From the NCBI GenBank assembly GCA_025201705.1, contig MU617030.1, positions 1-26,249 on the forward strand: a stretch of 26,249 bases of DNA, read 5' to 3'. Below, piece by piece: positions 1 through 10,340 of this stretch; the stretch's first letter is position 1; every line of letters begins with the position of its first letter. The position numbers and the translations under genes are program-made. The notes under the pieces were generated by a model that had not been told where the DNA came from, ran no database searches, and worked only from the letters and a program-made list of their open reading frames with translations. This DNA is from Dissophora ornata (taxonomy: Eukaryota; Mortierellomycota; Mortierellomycetes; Mortierellales; Mortierellaceae).

Positions 1-28
<28 letters not shown>
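1..28. repeat. A28 homopolymer
   Basis: Uninterrupted run of 28 A at the window edge. Similar 20-25 nt A/T runs occur at 8356-8376, 13505-13524 and 22998-23022, so it fits the genome's homopolymer habit. It could also mark a scaffold edge. Confidence 0.9.
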
Positions 29-33
<5 letters not shown>

Positions 34-813
34 CGCATCCTGCTAGGAAAGAGGCACGGGTACCATGGAGAGAATGGGAGGACAGATTTTTGGTACATGA
101 TATCTTTAAGCTTTTAACACCTTGACGAGGCCCCGAACGGTCCACGTTATTGAACCAGAGGGACTCACAGATTTTTGGGAACGGAATCGATCGATCGCTT
201 GATTGTAGAGCTGACTCAGCTAATGGAGCACTCTTCTGCTACCGCTCTATGAAGCGCTCTACGCGTCTTCCACTCTGCCCTCGATGTTTCCTCATCTTCT
301 TCTCCAGAATATTGCCAGTGACAATTTTCTGGTGCATTGGATCGATGGCTTTGCCTGACACTCCATAAGCTCTATACAAACATTAGAAAAAAAAGCCTTG
401 CCTGCAATAAGACACCTTTTTCAGGCATAGGAATTAAATGGCACTGAGACGACGGATGTGACGACGGAATGCACATGCGATCCATGATAGCTGAGCAAAG
501 TAAAGAGTCTGCTCTGCCAGTCGCGTTTGAATACAGTTAACAATAAATATTTTCTACAAGTTTACCAGTATTCATCCCACAGCCTCGATTAACTCCATAT
601 AGTTTGAGGTGAGTGGGAGAAAAGCAACAATGTATGAGCAAACAGAAAGAGTTACAGCGCTGCTGGACGTGTGCCTGGAGATGTTCACAATGAGGCCCTG
701 ATCACATGCATCGCGCAATTGAATGAGGGAGATTTCTTTTTATTCCAGGTTCTCGACTTCTGTCTTTGGCATCTTTACTTTCCTTCCCTTTATCACCTTA
801 ATGCACCACTAAC
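1..813. other. Left-edge spacer, no supported gene
   Basis: Both strands are broken by frequent stops and no open frame starting with ATG looks coding. The stretch opens with 28 A residues and holds a plus-strand AATAAA at 542-547, which could be the poly(A) signal of a transcript beginning outside the window. The last 90 bases before 814 are T/C-rich and probably act as promoter and leader of the next gene. No RNA gene was recognised. Confidence 0.5.
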
Positions 814-1236
814 ATGAACAATCACAGCGACATCAGCGACATCTACAAAGATCTCAACGAAGTCCTTGAATCCATCGACAGTACGTTAAAAACCTTCACT
901 GAACAAAGCACTCAGCCGCCACCAAAAAAAACAAAAAAAATGTTTACATGCATGACCTTCTTTCTTTTTCATCTCCTCTTCAGAGCTGTTGACTACACTG
1001 CCGGTCATGATATCGCATATGTGGGACCTCAGCATTACTGCGAAAACGAGGTCCGACCAACTGAAAGAGACAGAACGACGAGGTAGTTTTATGAAGTTAG
1101 CATCTCAGAACCGTCAATTTCCGATCACTGCAAGTCTGCATCAAAGTGCTTGCATGGCACAAGCTCTGCTGTTCATTGTTTTTACTTTATTATTTTTGAG
1201 CTAGATCGGGTGGTAGCGAAACCGAGAACGAAGTGA
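814..1236 (+). CDS. Small helical protein of unknown function, spliced
   Basis: Not recognised. The model starts at the ATG at 814 and uses exon 1 814-880 (donor GTACGT), exon 2 984-1082 (acceptor TTCAG, donor GTAGTT) and exon 3 1205-1236, giving 65 residues. The first 55 residues are acidic, then amphipathic with leucine/isoleucine spacing typical of a helix or coiled coil (segment EVLESIDKLLTTLPVMISHMW). The second intron is uncertain. A donor at 1096 (GTTAGC) joined to the same acceptor gives a longer product that reads through a plausible Glu/Thr/Lys-rich frame to the TAA at 1386-1388. The size and helical pattern suit a small subunit of a larger complex, but I cannot assign one. Start and first intron are moderately supported; the 3' end is not. 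Confidence 0.4.
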
Positions 1237-1298
1237 CCACGACACAAGCCGAGCTCAAGCTCAAGCGCACTGGAACCAAAGCTTTAGGAACGGGCATG

Positions 1299-1520
1299 CT
1301 ACGGCGACTTTATCTTCTTGTGCTGAATCAAGTTCACCTTCTTTCTACTCTCAGTTGCAGCAAGTCTGGTGGGCAGATAATCCTTTAACACAAATCCCGC
1401 AAAGACCCCGGTAATAAAAGGATGCGATATAGGCATGTGTGAATTCCAAGTGCGTTCGACGGGACGCCAGATCGAGTTAAAGTCTAGCTTTGCCCCTCTT
1501 TCCTTTGTCTCGTCTGTCAT
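1299..1520 (-). CDS. Possible 73-residue single-span membrane protein
   Basis: Not recognised. The minus-strand ORF, read from the ATG at 1520, encodes 73 residues with a polar N-terminus, a Trp-containing amphipathic part (SIWRPVERTWNSH), one hydrophobic segment at residues 31-45 (ISHPFITGVFAGFVL) and a Lys/Arg-rich tail. This layout is common among small mitochondrial inner-membrane subunits, but no family is identified. A longer frame with an upstream ATG at 1562 exists; the internal ATG is preferred because the extra residues look untranslated. AATAAA on the minus strand (TTTATT at 1186-1191) lies about 110 nt after the stop. It overlaps the longer alternative 3' end of the plus-strand gene at 814, so both cannot be fully right without antisense overlap. 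Confidence 0.35.
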   Translation of the reverse strand: MTDETKERGAKLDFNSIWRPVERTWNSHMPISHPFITGVFAGFVLKDYLPTRLAATESRKKVNLIQHKKIKSP

Positions 1521-1759
1521 TGTGCTACCAAATAAATAGCATATTGTCATCCAGACCATCAAAGTTTGATTTTTGACGCGTCGAAGTCACGCCAGGTATT
1601 GGTTGTGATCGCACATGTTGTAAGCCAGCGCTTCTTCCAGAGGCGAGATTGTTTGTGGCTTTGCTCCAAACACAACTCCTTCGGGAACCTCAGCATCAGT
1701 TGCCATTCTCAGGTGCCAATCGTCCTCTTTTTCGCTGCATTCACATCCCACACAGAGCC
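1521..1759. promoter_or_regulatory. Putative divergent promoter region
   Basis: This 239-bp gap separates the start of the small minus-strand ORF from the Bot1-family gene, so it would serve both if the minus ORF is real. It contains a palindromic ACGCGT at 1576-1581, but that hexamer appears at least five times in the window and is not enriched. No clear TATA box is seen. Confidence 0.35.
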
Positions 1760-2934
1760 ATGGCCTCCCTCAGTCTCGCTACCAGAGCCTTGTGGTCCCT
1801 CAAGGCCGTCAAGGCCCCTATGACAGGAGCAACAACCCTTACATCACAGCGCCTCATTCACACCACCCGCTTAGCATTCGACGAGGCGAAGAGCGAAGAT
1901 ACCGCTGCATCAGACGAGGCAGCCGCAGAGTCAGAGGCAGCGCCAGTCTCGCAAAAGCTTCCCCACAGACGGAGAAACTTCAACAAGTGGCTCGAGAGCG
2001 AAGGCACACGCTTTGCAACCCCCTCGTTTTCAGGACCCAATTTTGTTGGCGACGTTGTACGTGCACCCATCTCTGATTCAATATAACCCTGCTCCTCCTT
2101 GATGTCAACCTGTCATTGATACATCATGGCGATATGCGGCGGACCTGTGTTTGTTTTTGTTGCGGCGCATACTGACATCTCTACTCTCCCAAATACTCTA
2201 ACTTATGCACCATATCAGCCATTCCCTATGAACCCTTTGTTTAAACCCACACCACCGATTTCCAACTTTGCCAAGGAGGAGATCTACAAGCTGCACCGCG
2301 CAGACTCTACAAAGTGGACACCCCGTCAGCTCGGAACCAAGTACAACATCTCGATCAAGCGCGTCGAGGCTATCTTGAGACTGAAGCACTTGGAACAGGA
2401 GATGGTCGCGGAAGGATTTGTAGCCCAGGAGAGCTTTACAAAGGGCATGGAGCAGTTAATGGGAGTTAAGGCGGAGAGATCAGCAGCTATCACGGAACCC
2501 CTGACAGATATTCTGCCCCAAGTCGGCAGTCCCAAGTTTGAGGCTGTGGACGAGGATCAGCACTTCACGGCTGAGGATGCTGCCAAGGTTTTGAAGCGTC
2601 GTCCTCTGGCTGAGATCAAAGCACGTTTGTTGGAGGAGGAACGTCAGAAGCCGTTCAAACTCGTGGACTCGGTGAAGGGTTTGGCCAAGCCCGAGCAACT
2701 TCCGACAATCCCTATTAGCAGGAACACTGCCGAGGCGAATCCTCGCTTCAAATTCGCTATTGTGGACACATCCGCAAAGGTAAGGATAGAGAGAGAAAAT
2801 AGTCGTGAGACCTATTGCGGACGTCAGGGCTAGGTCTTGTTACTGACCACCGTTGTAATCATTCCTCTCTGGCTATTTAGGCTACTTTGATCAGGGAGAA
2901 GGACGGCACTTTGCTCCAGGTGCAGAAGTCATAG
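1760..2934 (+). CDS. bot1: Mitochondrial small-subunit ribosomal protein, Bot1/mS45 family
   Basis: Predicted component of the mitochondrial ribosomal small subunit, the family of fission-yeast Bot1 and budding-yeast Mrps35 (mS45). Exons are 1760-2056, 2219-2779 and 2881-2934; introns have GTACGT/TCAG and GTAAGG/TTAG ends and both fall at phase 0, giving 303 residues. The N-terminus is Ser/Thr/Arg/Ala-rich and lacks acidic residues up to about residue 38, as expected of a mitochondrial targeting sequence. The family core runs from about residue 85 to 175: a Arg/Trp-rich segment (RRRNFNKWLES), then NPLFKPTPPIS, KEEIYKLH, and a helix-turn-helix-like stretch around KYNISIKRVEAILRLK. The ATG at 1760 (GAGCCATGG) was chosen over the frame's earlier ATG at 1649 because targeting-sequence composition begins there. 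The length is close to the fungal homologues (about 315-345). Confidence 0.88.
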
Positions 2935-2958
2935 GGGCTCAGCGACACAGTAATTCAT

Positions 2959-3189
2959 TCATTCACAACCACAATAAATGAACATAGATATGTACCAGTA
3001 CCTCTCTGAGCAATGCGGGTGTAGCTGGTAAATAAAAAGAGACATGCACAGAAACATGGTGTTTACTATGCCGTCACCTCGGGTGCCGTCGTCCTCGACG
3101 TCTTTTCTCCGACGCAGGTCGGCTTGTTCGTTTATGTCGCGCGACACCGGACGAGATTCCGATCTCCGCAGAACTGCAACAGCAGTCAT
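2959..3189 (-). CDS. Possible small basic/acidic protein, unknown
   Basis: Not recognised. The 76-codon minus-strand frame starts at the ATG at 3189 after an in-frame upstream stop. Its first half has a coding-like, charged composition (VLRRSESRPVSRDINEQADL, then RRRKDVEDDG), while its second half is hydrophobic and Cys/Tyr-rich and may be untranslated or intronic. GTAAAC and TTTACCAG flank a 42-nt, frame-preserving segment, which is short for an intron. The ORF converges on the Bot1-family gene, ending 24 nt beyond its stop codon. The alternative is a chance ORF in a 3' flank. Confidence 0.25.
   Translation of the reverse strand: MTAVAVLRRSESRPVSRDINEQADLRRRKDVEDDGTRGDGIVNTMFLCMSLFIYQLHPHCSERYWYISMFIYCGCE
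2973..2978 (+). terminator. Poly(A) signal AATAAA for the Bot1-family gene
   Basis: Canonical AATAAA 38 nt after the TAG stop at 2932-2934. Confidence 0.6.
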
Positions 3190-3597
3190 TCGCGCGTCGC
3201 ATTAATGGGCCTAGGGGAAGTCAGCACGAAATTCAGGCACATGCATGTTATGCAGTAGGCGTAGATTTTCAGACCAACCAGCTGTGCACTTCGGATTGGC
3301 CTCTCTTGGTCAGTGCAGGCTCACATCGCCTCAGCAAGTTGGTTAGCCCTCTGCGCGAAGGCGGGAGAGTGGTTGGGCCAGCACCGAGGACAAAACACAG
3401 CGCTCTCTCGCTCGCTCTCATCTCTTTCTCATCATCCCTCTCATCCCTTTGCCGCCGCTCATTCCTCCCTTGCCCCCATTGCAGTCCTGAGCCCGCAAGC
3501 TGCAGCCTCATTCATTCCTTTGTGGAGGGCAGAAAAGCGCTCGCGCCAGACCGTCTCCCCCCTATAGCACAAGCGCTGTCCTGCCTTTCCCTGTATC
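3190..3597 (+). promoter_or_regulatory. Upstream region of the Rax1-like gene
   Basis: An inverted CCAAT box (ATTGG at 3295-3299) lies about 300 nt before the start codon. From about 3405 to 3597 the plus strand is strongly C/T-rich, typical of fungal initiator and leader regions, and contains no ATG before 3598. If transcription starts in this tract there is no upstream ORF. Starts further upstream would add ATGs at 3306 and 3313. Confidence 0.5.
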
Positions 3598-6500
3598 ATG
3601 GACGGTGCTGGCTTCCAGGGCATGCCGAGGTTCCCTCTGACTCCGGCAGAGGAGGCTCTTGTCCCGAGGCCTCATTCTTCCGCCTCGCAGGTCGCCAGGG
3701 CGCTTCCTGCTGCCTACACCCGGCACGGCTCGTCCCCCCTATCGTCCTCACCGCCAAAAGGCCAGCAGCAATCGCAGCGTCGCCCCCAGTATTCGCGCGG
3801 CCACCAGCAGAACCACCCTTACTCCTCAGACCAAGGCCAAGGTCAAAGTCAAAGCCAAGGCTCCCGTGTCTTTTCGTTTTCGTTTTCATCGTCGTCAATC
3901 ACCAAAGGCTCTCAACAGCACTCTCCACCTTTGTCATCATCTCCCTCCACACTCTCCAACAATAACAACAATAATAATATTAGTAGCAATGAACCTGATG
4001 AACATGAGTACCCACAGAACCCGCAGGACTCTTATCATACCTATCACCCTCAGCTCTACTCTCCAACGCCTGTGAGACCTTCCTCTCCTGGACCGCTCCC
4101 TCGCCGATCGTTCTCACTCTCGCCTCGTCCTGCTCGACAGCCCTCCCCGCAGCTTCACGACCAGTATGGCGCTTCCTTCCCTCTTCACCGAGGGTCATTG
4201 GATTCATATCACCGCCATGAATCGCCTCAGCCGTATCAGTTGCTCCAGGGACAGCAAGATTCGTGGGATAGTTCTATCCGCGTGGAGTCACCGTTACCGA
4301 TGTCAGACTCTGAAAGCTCGCACGGTGACAACAAAGAACTAGGGGGAGATAAGCGACCAGCTCAGTTAAATAGCAAAGGAATCCTCAAGCGACTTCGCGG
4401 ATCCGGTAGCACACCAAATGCTGCTGAAACTGACGACACATCCCAGAATCGGACGAGTCTGGAGTCGGAACAGGCGACCCAGATGAGTCACGATTCGCAA
4501 TCAGAGGCAATGGCAAAAGTGAAAAGGAGTGGGAGTCTTCACGATATGTCGGACGAAGAGCGACAGGAACCAAGGAGGACTAGGCCATCATGGCGGCCGT
4601 CACTATCTCTTATCAGGCAGGAGAGCTCCAGCTTCAATGTTTTGTCTTTGGCAGATCAGCGACGATATCCACAAAATGACCAACGTCGCATTAGCGACAC
4701 ACAAGCACAGGGCGAGTCTCGCAAGAAAAAGGGCAATGCTCGCAGAAAAAAGAAAAAGAGAAACACGTCGAGGCGCGGCCAAGACCAGCCATCCCACTCA
4801 GAATCCCAACCCCAAGAGGGCCTACCTGATTTAATGGAGGTACTTGAGAAACGGACGCGATACCCACTCGGCTACGACGACTTTGAAGCCTTCTTGAGAA
4901 GCCAGCGAGCCGCCGAGTATCTCAACTTCTGGGCTGTAAGTACATGCTCAAATAACGTGTCTTCTTTAAACAAAGAATACAAGCGTGATTGCTCATTATT
5001 GGCATCCATGTGTTATTTGTTGTTGTTGTGGTTGCGGTCTTAATCACGTCCACGATTTTTTTTCCCTTCACACTAGGACGTGCGCGCGCATGAGCAACTG
5101 TGTAGGACATTTGAAATTTCAGAGCGCAGATTGAAGCGTGAGCATCAGCTGGAGGAGCGTGCTATGGCTCGTGATAGGAGGCGTCTCGCCCTTTCCCATG
5201 GGATTGGCCGTCTTTCACTGGACCATGACGGCTCTTTATATGTGCAAAGGACGTTCAACAGCCACAAATCACCTACTGAGCAGGAGTTGAATAGTTCGGA
5301 TCCCTACATCACTAGCCACTCAAATCCAGAGTCGCCCCAGAACGATCAGCTGTCATTCCCTCCCGAAACGCGCCGTTATGGAGCGCGAGACTCCCCAACC
5401 CCCATGCTGGCCTCACTATCACAGCGCAGAGGATCTGAGCAGCGGGGTGCCACTGGTGCCTATAATCGACTCTTGACCGGAGGCGCAGGGGGCAGGAGAT
5501 CATCTCTAGAGACCAGTCGCCAGTCTCTGAACGACATCACAACGGAGCACATAGATGCCGACCCCACAGCCATGACTGCTACGTCTCCAATTAATACCCG
5601 CAGACGGGGATCGGTCGACGCCATTGCGAACGCCAAGCTCACGGGCAGAAAAGCCTCAGTAACTGTGGACTATTTCGGAAACGGCATACGACGGTCGCCC
5701 TCACAGCAGCAGCTGGCGCTTCAGAGGTCACAGCACCAGAGTGTCCAAGATGGAATGGCTCAGCTGGTTGAGGCCGTAGACGACTTACTGCTACAACCCG
5801 GTCGATCTGAAAGTTGTAACCACACTCCACCACCTTCGCCTCAGATGTCTCAGCAATCGTTGAGATTTGTAGAGCCTTCATTAAACAGGAAGCCTTCTGC
5901 GATCAGAATTGAAATCAGCGTTGGCTCAATCCAGCCTCCGTTAGCTGTCCGTCGATCGGGTGACTGCGTCAATATTCCAAGTGAAAACAGCACTATTCAG
6001 GATGGTCGTGGGGCAGCATTGTTGGTGCAGAGCTACAGGACCATCAGTATGGAGGATCTAGAAGAGTCCGCACTCAGAATTTACCGCAAGTACTTGGTCC
6101 AGCTGCGAACAGCCTCCATGGCGGCAGAAGAAGAAGCGGCGGCCAATGCTGCTGCATCCAAGACGCAGCCAGATCCCACAGCCGCTTTGAGCCGTATCAG
6201 TATAGAAAAAGCATTCGCGCCTGGCTGGGATGGGTACGCAGAGCAAGTGATTGCAGAATGGAATGAAAAATGGAGAGGGAGAAGCGCGGAAGCTCGACGG
6301 TCTCGACGGATGTCAGAGAGGAGAGGTACTTTAGGCACGGCGTCGAGTGCTGGAGATGGACACAACACTGAAGAAAAGTATACATCACATGGGAATACTA
6401 GTCGTGCCGAGACTGGCCCAACGGATCTGGATTCTGAGGAGAAAGGGGAATTGTCTGACGTAGAGTCCAAAATTGAGGAGGACGACACTGTTGCTGGTCA

Positions 6501-7849
6501 GGATGGAAAAGTCGACAGCATGAAGCCCCAGAGGATGAAATTGGACCGGACCAATACATCAACTGGAATTACCGCCTTCTTGTCACGACTTTTGCGGACA
6601 GAGACGACAGTCATGGAGCTCCCGACTCTTACTATTAACACTACGACCGTCACAAAGGACGCCCAGGAGACAGAGGAGAGCGAGTACGATGAGGATGACG
6701 AATACGACAGCGACGATATTGACGAAGAAGAAGAACCGGAGGAAGAACTAGAAGAAGACGCCCGTGTTGACAGCGACCGAGTTCAGTCTGAACTCCAAGC
6801 CATGGTCTATGGACATGATATGGACCGTCTGTACGCGAACCGCACTGTCGAAGGCTCTCTCTCCGGTGATCCGCTAGTCTCAGAGGCTGGCACTTACGGC
6901 TCTGCTATTCAACTCCAGCAGTTCACTGCGAGGTACCCTGACCCCGAGAGCACTGCTTCGCAAGAAGGAAGCCGAGGCGCTAGGTTGACCATGGTACCCA
7001 ATCATCAGCATATGCAAGAGCTATCATCCACTTCCAATCCTACCACGGGTTTATCGACTCTCTATCACGCCCCAGCAGCTTTCGGAACAGCTTCCACAGC
7101 ACCAGTACCCCTCACGTCGAGTTCAAGAACAAGAGGAGCGGTGGCACACTCGCTTGCTTCTGTTGCGTTCTATCTCCCTCTAGAATGTCGACAACGCATC
7201 CACACACAAATTCAGCAAGAGGGCCGTACGGATGGAGCGCACGTCTTTGGTCCTGCAAAGGGATTTGTTATAGAAGTGGTTCTTCGGGATCACTACTACC
7301 CGTTGTTCCTCAAACATGTCAAACACCAGAACCTCAGTCTGTTGCACCGGGGACATGTTAACAACTGGATCAAGCAGAGTGGGGCTGTATTGCTGGGTCT
7401 AGCTCTATTGATTATTGTGCTTGCAATCCAGATCTTGCTGGTGATGATGAATTGGGGCGTGTGGTCGCGGCCGTGGGTGTGGATTGTGGGCGTTCTTGGA
7501 GGATGGCCATGTGCCATCTTCCTGGCGACTGGACTGACGGGGTTCGCACCGGCTGTTGGCCTCTTCGGCAGGATGTAAGTGGCCAGCTATTGTTTTTTTT
7601 AACCGTCTCTTGTCCAATGGCTCGTTGATTTACCTTGTACGATACTAACCGATCGACTTTTTTAATTTTGTTGCGTTCGTTTATGATAGTGCTGAGGACA
7701 GACATGTTTTCCGATTCCGAAGAATCTTGGACCCGTCGATCCGGTCATTGCATCGCAAGACAGCGTTGTGGATGTTCTCATACTGCCTGTTCTGGGCACT
7801 CGCGGTCGCTGTCGTCTTTGCAGTCATACCTCAACGCGCTGTAGACTGA
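3598..7849 (+). CDS. RAX1: Rax1-like RGS-domain protein with three membrane spans
   Basis: Predicted membrane regulator of the Rax1 type, a family with an N-terminal RGS-like domain and three C-terminal membrane helices that in yeast marks cell poles. Exons 3598-4935, 5077-7574 and 7690-7849 give 1331 residues. Residues 1-400 are Ser/Pro/Gln-rich with an Asn run and a Lys/Arg cluster near 375-397. RGS helices 1-4 match at about 410-465 (FEAFLRSQRAAEYLNFWADV), helix 5 near 768-790 (ALRIYRKYL), and the last helices at about 1138-1205 (FYLPLECRQRI, then VFGPAKGF and DHYYPLFLKH). Two disordered inserts of about 300 residues separate these parts; the second includes an Asp/Glu block. Membrane spans lie near 1213-1238, 1245-1272 and 1303-1326, the last in exon 3. 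The first intron falls inside RGS helix 4. The protein is much longer than yeast Rax1 (about 435 residues), so the symbol is by architecture. Confidence 0.75.
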
Positions 7850-8459
7850 AGTATCCATTGTGCATTCCTACAATTTTTTTCCTTTTCTTTTCTTCTGTAC
7901 AGTTTCTAATTTTGTATACCATAGCTATTCTAATCATAATGATAAAACGACAGCGTCATATGGGTGTATTACCCCACGCACGCGACGTCAAATGATGAAC
8001 CATCAAACAAGTTTATTTTTTCCGTTGTTGACTCATGGCGGCGATGGAGAGGATGGAACATAAAACAAAGTACGTAGAGCGTAGAACGCGCAGCTTGCAA
8101 AAGACAAAAAGCTGTCAACTAGCAGCTCTGCCAGAAACACATCGATTATAACAAGCAATAGTATGAGCCAGCCAGGGCGCTTGTATATTTCGTTTTGCCG
8201 TCAACCTGGGCAATGAACTACTTCAACGCCAAAAAGCGGGGTTCAATTTTATACCCTGTAACTGACAGAGTCGAACTAGCGCGTGCAGAAAGAGCTACCA
8301 GATTAGCTGGCCTTCTAGGCCACGCGTTTGTTTGCAATGATACGTTATTTTGATGAAAAAAAAAAAAAAAAAAAAACGAGCGAGGATCTACTGCGGCGAT
8401 GCAAGAAATATTTATCCGCAAGAATGGCCGCCGCAATCGGTTTGAAGAACGCCGGTTTG
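7850..8459. other. 3' flank and spacer, no gene seen
   Basis: Begins with the T-rich 3' flank of the Rax1-like gene. Frames are short on both strands; a minus-strand frame at 8218-8436 is an AT-rich chance ORF whose Phe run is simply the A21 tract read backwards. No RNA gene was recognised. Confidence 0.5.
8356..8376. repeat. A21 homopolymer
   Basis: Uninterrupted run of 21 A in intergenic DNA. Confidence 0.9.
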
Positions 8460-8750
8460 TCAGGAAAATGGCTTTGTCTTTTGAGGGGTTCCCACACCTT
8501 CATTTTTGATCAGCGCTAGTAACATGTACTGTAGTCTGAACAAGACGCCAAGGTAACCTGCAGCAGAACACTCTTCCGCTAGCTCTATTTCTTCTTTCTC
8601 GCCGGCTCTCTTTAGCATGTGCGTGTTTTTGATGAATGTATCGTTGTGGTTGTAAATGTAGCACGAGGAATCCAGGCTCGCTGTCAGTGCCAATACGGCT
8701 ATCAACGTGAGCCGTGGGTGAACGTGAATATTTTCATTGGCGGCGTACAT
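8460..8750 (-). CDS. Possible 96-residue orphan protein
   Basis: Not recognised. The minus-strand ORF from the ATG at 8750 has one hydrophobic stretch near the N-terminus (LTLIAVLALTASL, residues 14-26), an acidic/basic middle (KRAGEKEEIELAEECSAAG) and a second hydrophobic helix (YLGVLFRLQYMLLALI). It could be a small membrane or secreted protein, or the last exon of an unrecognised gene. No signal-peptide basic N-region, no clear TATA and no homologue I can name support it. A chance ORF is about as likely. Confidence 0.22.
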   Translation of the reverse strand: MYAANENIHVHPRLTLIAVLALTASLDSSCYIYNHNDTFIKNTHMLKRAGEKEEIELAEECSAAGYLGVLFRLQYMLLALIKNEGVGTPQKTKPFS

Positions 8751-10340
8751 TGAGCACAGTCGCTTATCGAAAAAAACAATTCAGACCCAACTCATGGAAG
8801 GTAGCGGTGGGCACTGCCGAATGGGAGGTGTTGGGCGTTGATGATTGAGCAGCCTATCAATGGACCTGTGAGGGACACGCGAAGGGGATCTCTCGTCTGA
8901 ACCCTTTTTTCTTCCTTCCCGCACACTACATATTGGCTTAGATTCTTCCATCAAGACACATACGTTCTCAATTACGCGTATGTTCAAGATAGCTGCGAAA
9001 TGACATCAAGGGGTGCCATTGATGCATGCAGGGAGTAACAAGTTGATGTGAACACGGGCTCAACCAGCCTTTACTCTCGCATGTACAATGCACGCCGGAA
9101 CGCTGATGGACACAAAAACCAAACTCCTTCTCGCTTCCGTTTTGCTCCTGGCCCACATGGGAGCATCCATTCGCGTGTATGTGAAACATGCATGATGCGA
9201 TTGGCTCGCTGTTCTCGTGTCTGGCTTGTTTCTCATCCAATCGCGTGCGCTCCATTCCTGGCCGTTGTCGGGAACCACAATTGTTTGTGTTCTGTGTTCT
9301 GTGTTCCTTGAGCTCTGGCGTATCAAAAAGTCTTTTGGCGTCCGTTCTTCAGATGTATGTCGATTTCTAAAAAAGGCTCCAGCGCCTTCAGAATGTATGC
9401 CTGGGTCATATCTTCCCTGTACTGTACCCCGCATTTGTGCTTTCTAATCAATTTCAACTATTCCAGAAGCCAAGATATGCCCAACGGCTTATGCGAGAGA
9501 GAATCCGCAAGGCCCTCTGTCGCATCCATACCGTTGTCCGTTGTTTCATGTTATTGCGAGCGAATAGTTCCCGCGGTTCAACCGAGTACCCTTTCGCTCA
9601 ATATAAATCCCCAGCTGAGACTCCCAGTTCCGAGTTCTTCATCGTATTGCCTAATGTCTCTATCCCTCTCCTCATGTATAATGGAAGGCAGGCTCTGTCC
9701 CTTGTGATGACCATTTTAGACCAGCGCGCCAGCTAGACTATTTCTCTCTCCCAAGAAAATGTTGGCTCTCAAATTTTTCTATTTTATTATTTACATAATC
9801 CCCCTAAGAAACGATTGCAATGATCAACGTGTTTGAACCTGTGTAACATTCACATTCACATCCCCATTCCATTTGCCTTCAAATGGATATTTTGTACCGC
9901 ATGCAACGATCGTGGGCCTCCCTCTTCTCTTTTTGGGCTTGCATTTGTCAACTCTGTGAGGGTGCGGCACCGACAGGAGCAAACAACAGGGGAACAAGGA
10001 TAGCCAACCCTTTTGTCCACTCCACTTCTGTTGGCGCGCAATCGGTTTGTTGTGTCCACCGGCGTGGACAAGGTGCAAACCTCCAATGGCTCTGAGGGCT
10101 GATCCTAACACGTAATTGTTTTACATCTTCCCATGACAGCCTGTCGGCTCTTGTCTACCATTCGACGCTATGGTCTGCTCCAATCAATTTAAAAGATATG
10201 CAATATACGTATAATGTCCTTCAGGGGAAACATAATCACTCCTCATACCAAAGTGTAAATGGGACCACTAATTTCGATCGGGAATGCACCAAAACAGGCG
10301 TTTGGCGCGCTGCATGCAGCCTGAAGATCCATCCGCCCTC
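8751..10340. other. Long spacer with degraded or no coding content
   Basis: About 1.6 kb in which all frames are short and overlapping, with no consistent splice-linked reading frame. A plus-strand frame at 9437-9736 and minus-strand frames at 9824-10111 and 9856-10086 have no recognisable domain. A TATAAAT at 9602-9608 sits in a promoter-like context with no ORF of more than 17 codons starting from the first downstream ATG. CCAAT occurs at 9237-9241. I see no terminal inverted repeats, transposase or RNA gene. Confidence 0.5.

Noticed and set aside
3306..3965. 219-codon plus-strand ORF overlapping the start of the Rax1-like gene
   Set aside because: It is out of frame with the conserved protein, has no family signature, and its composition is what a C/T-rich leader and a Ser/Gln-rich exon give in another frame.
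8255..8290. tRNA-like TTCGA element on the minus strand
   Set aside because: The flanking bases do not form a five-pair T-arm and no matching D-arm or anticodon arm is present.
9437..9736. 99-codon plus-strand ORF with a basic RYAQRLMRERIRKAL segment
   Set aside because: A passing resemblance to an E3 ligase C-terminal helix is too short; no upstream exon joins it and no other motif supports it.
9824..10111. Minus-strand ORF with an AT-hook-like KPKKRRGRP
   Set aside because: A single basic motif in an otherwise non-coding-looking frame that overlaps a second unrelated minus-strand ORF; likely chance.
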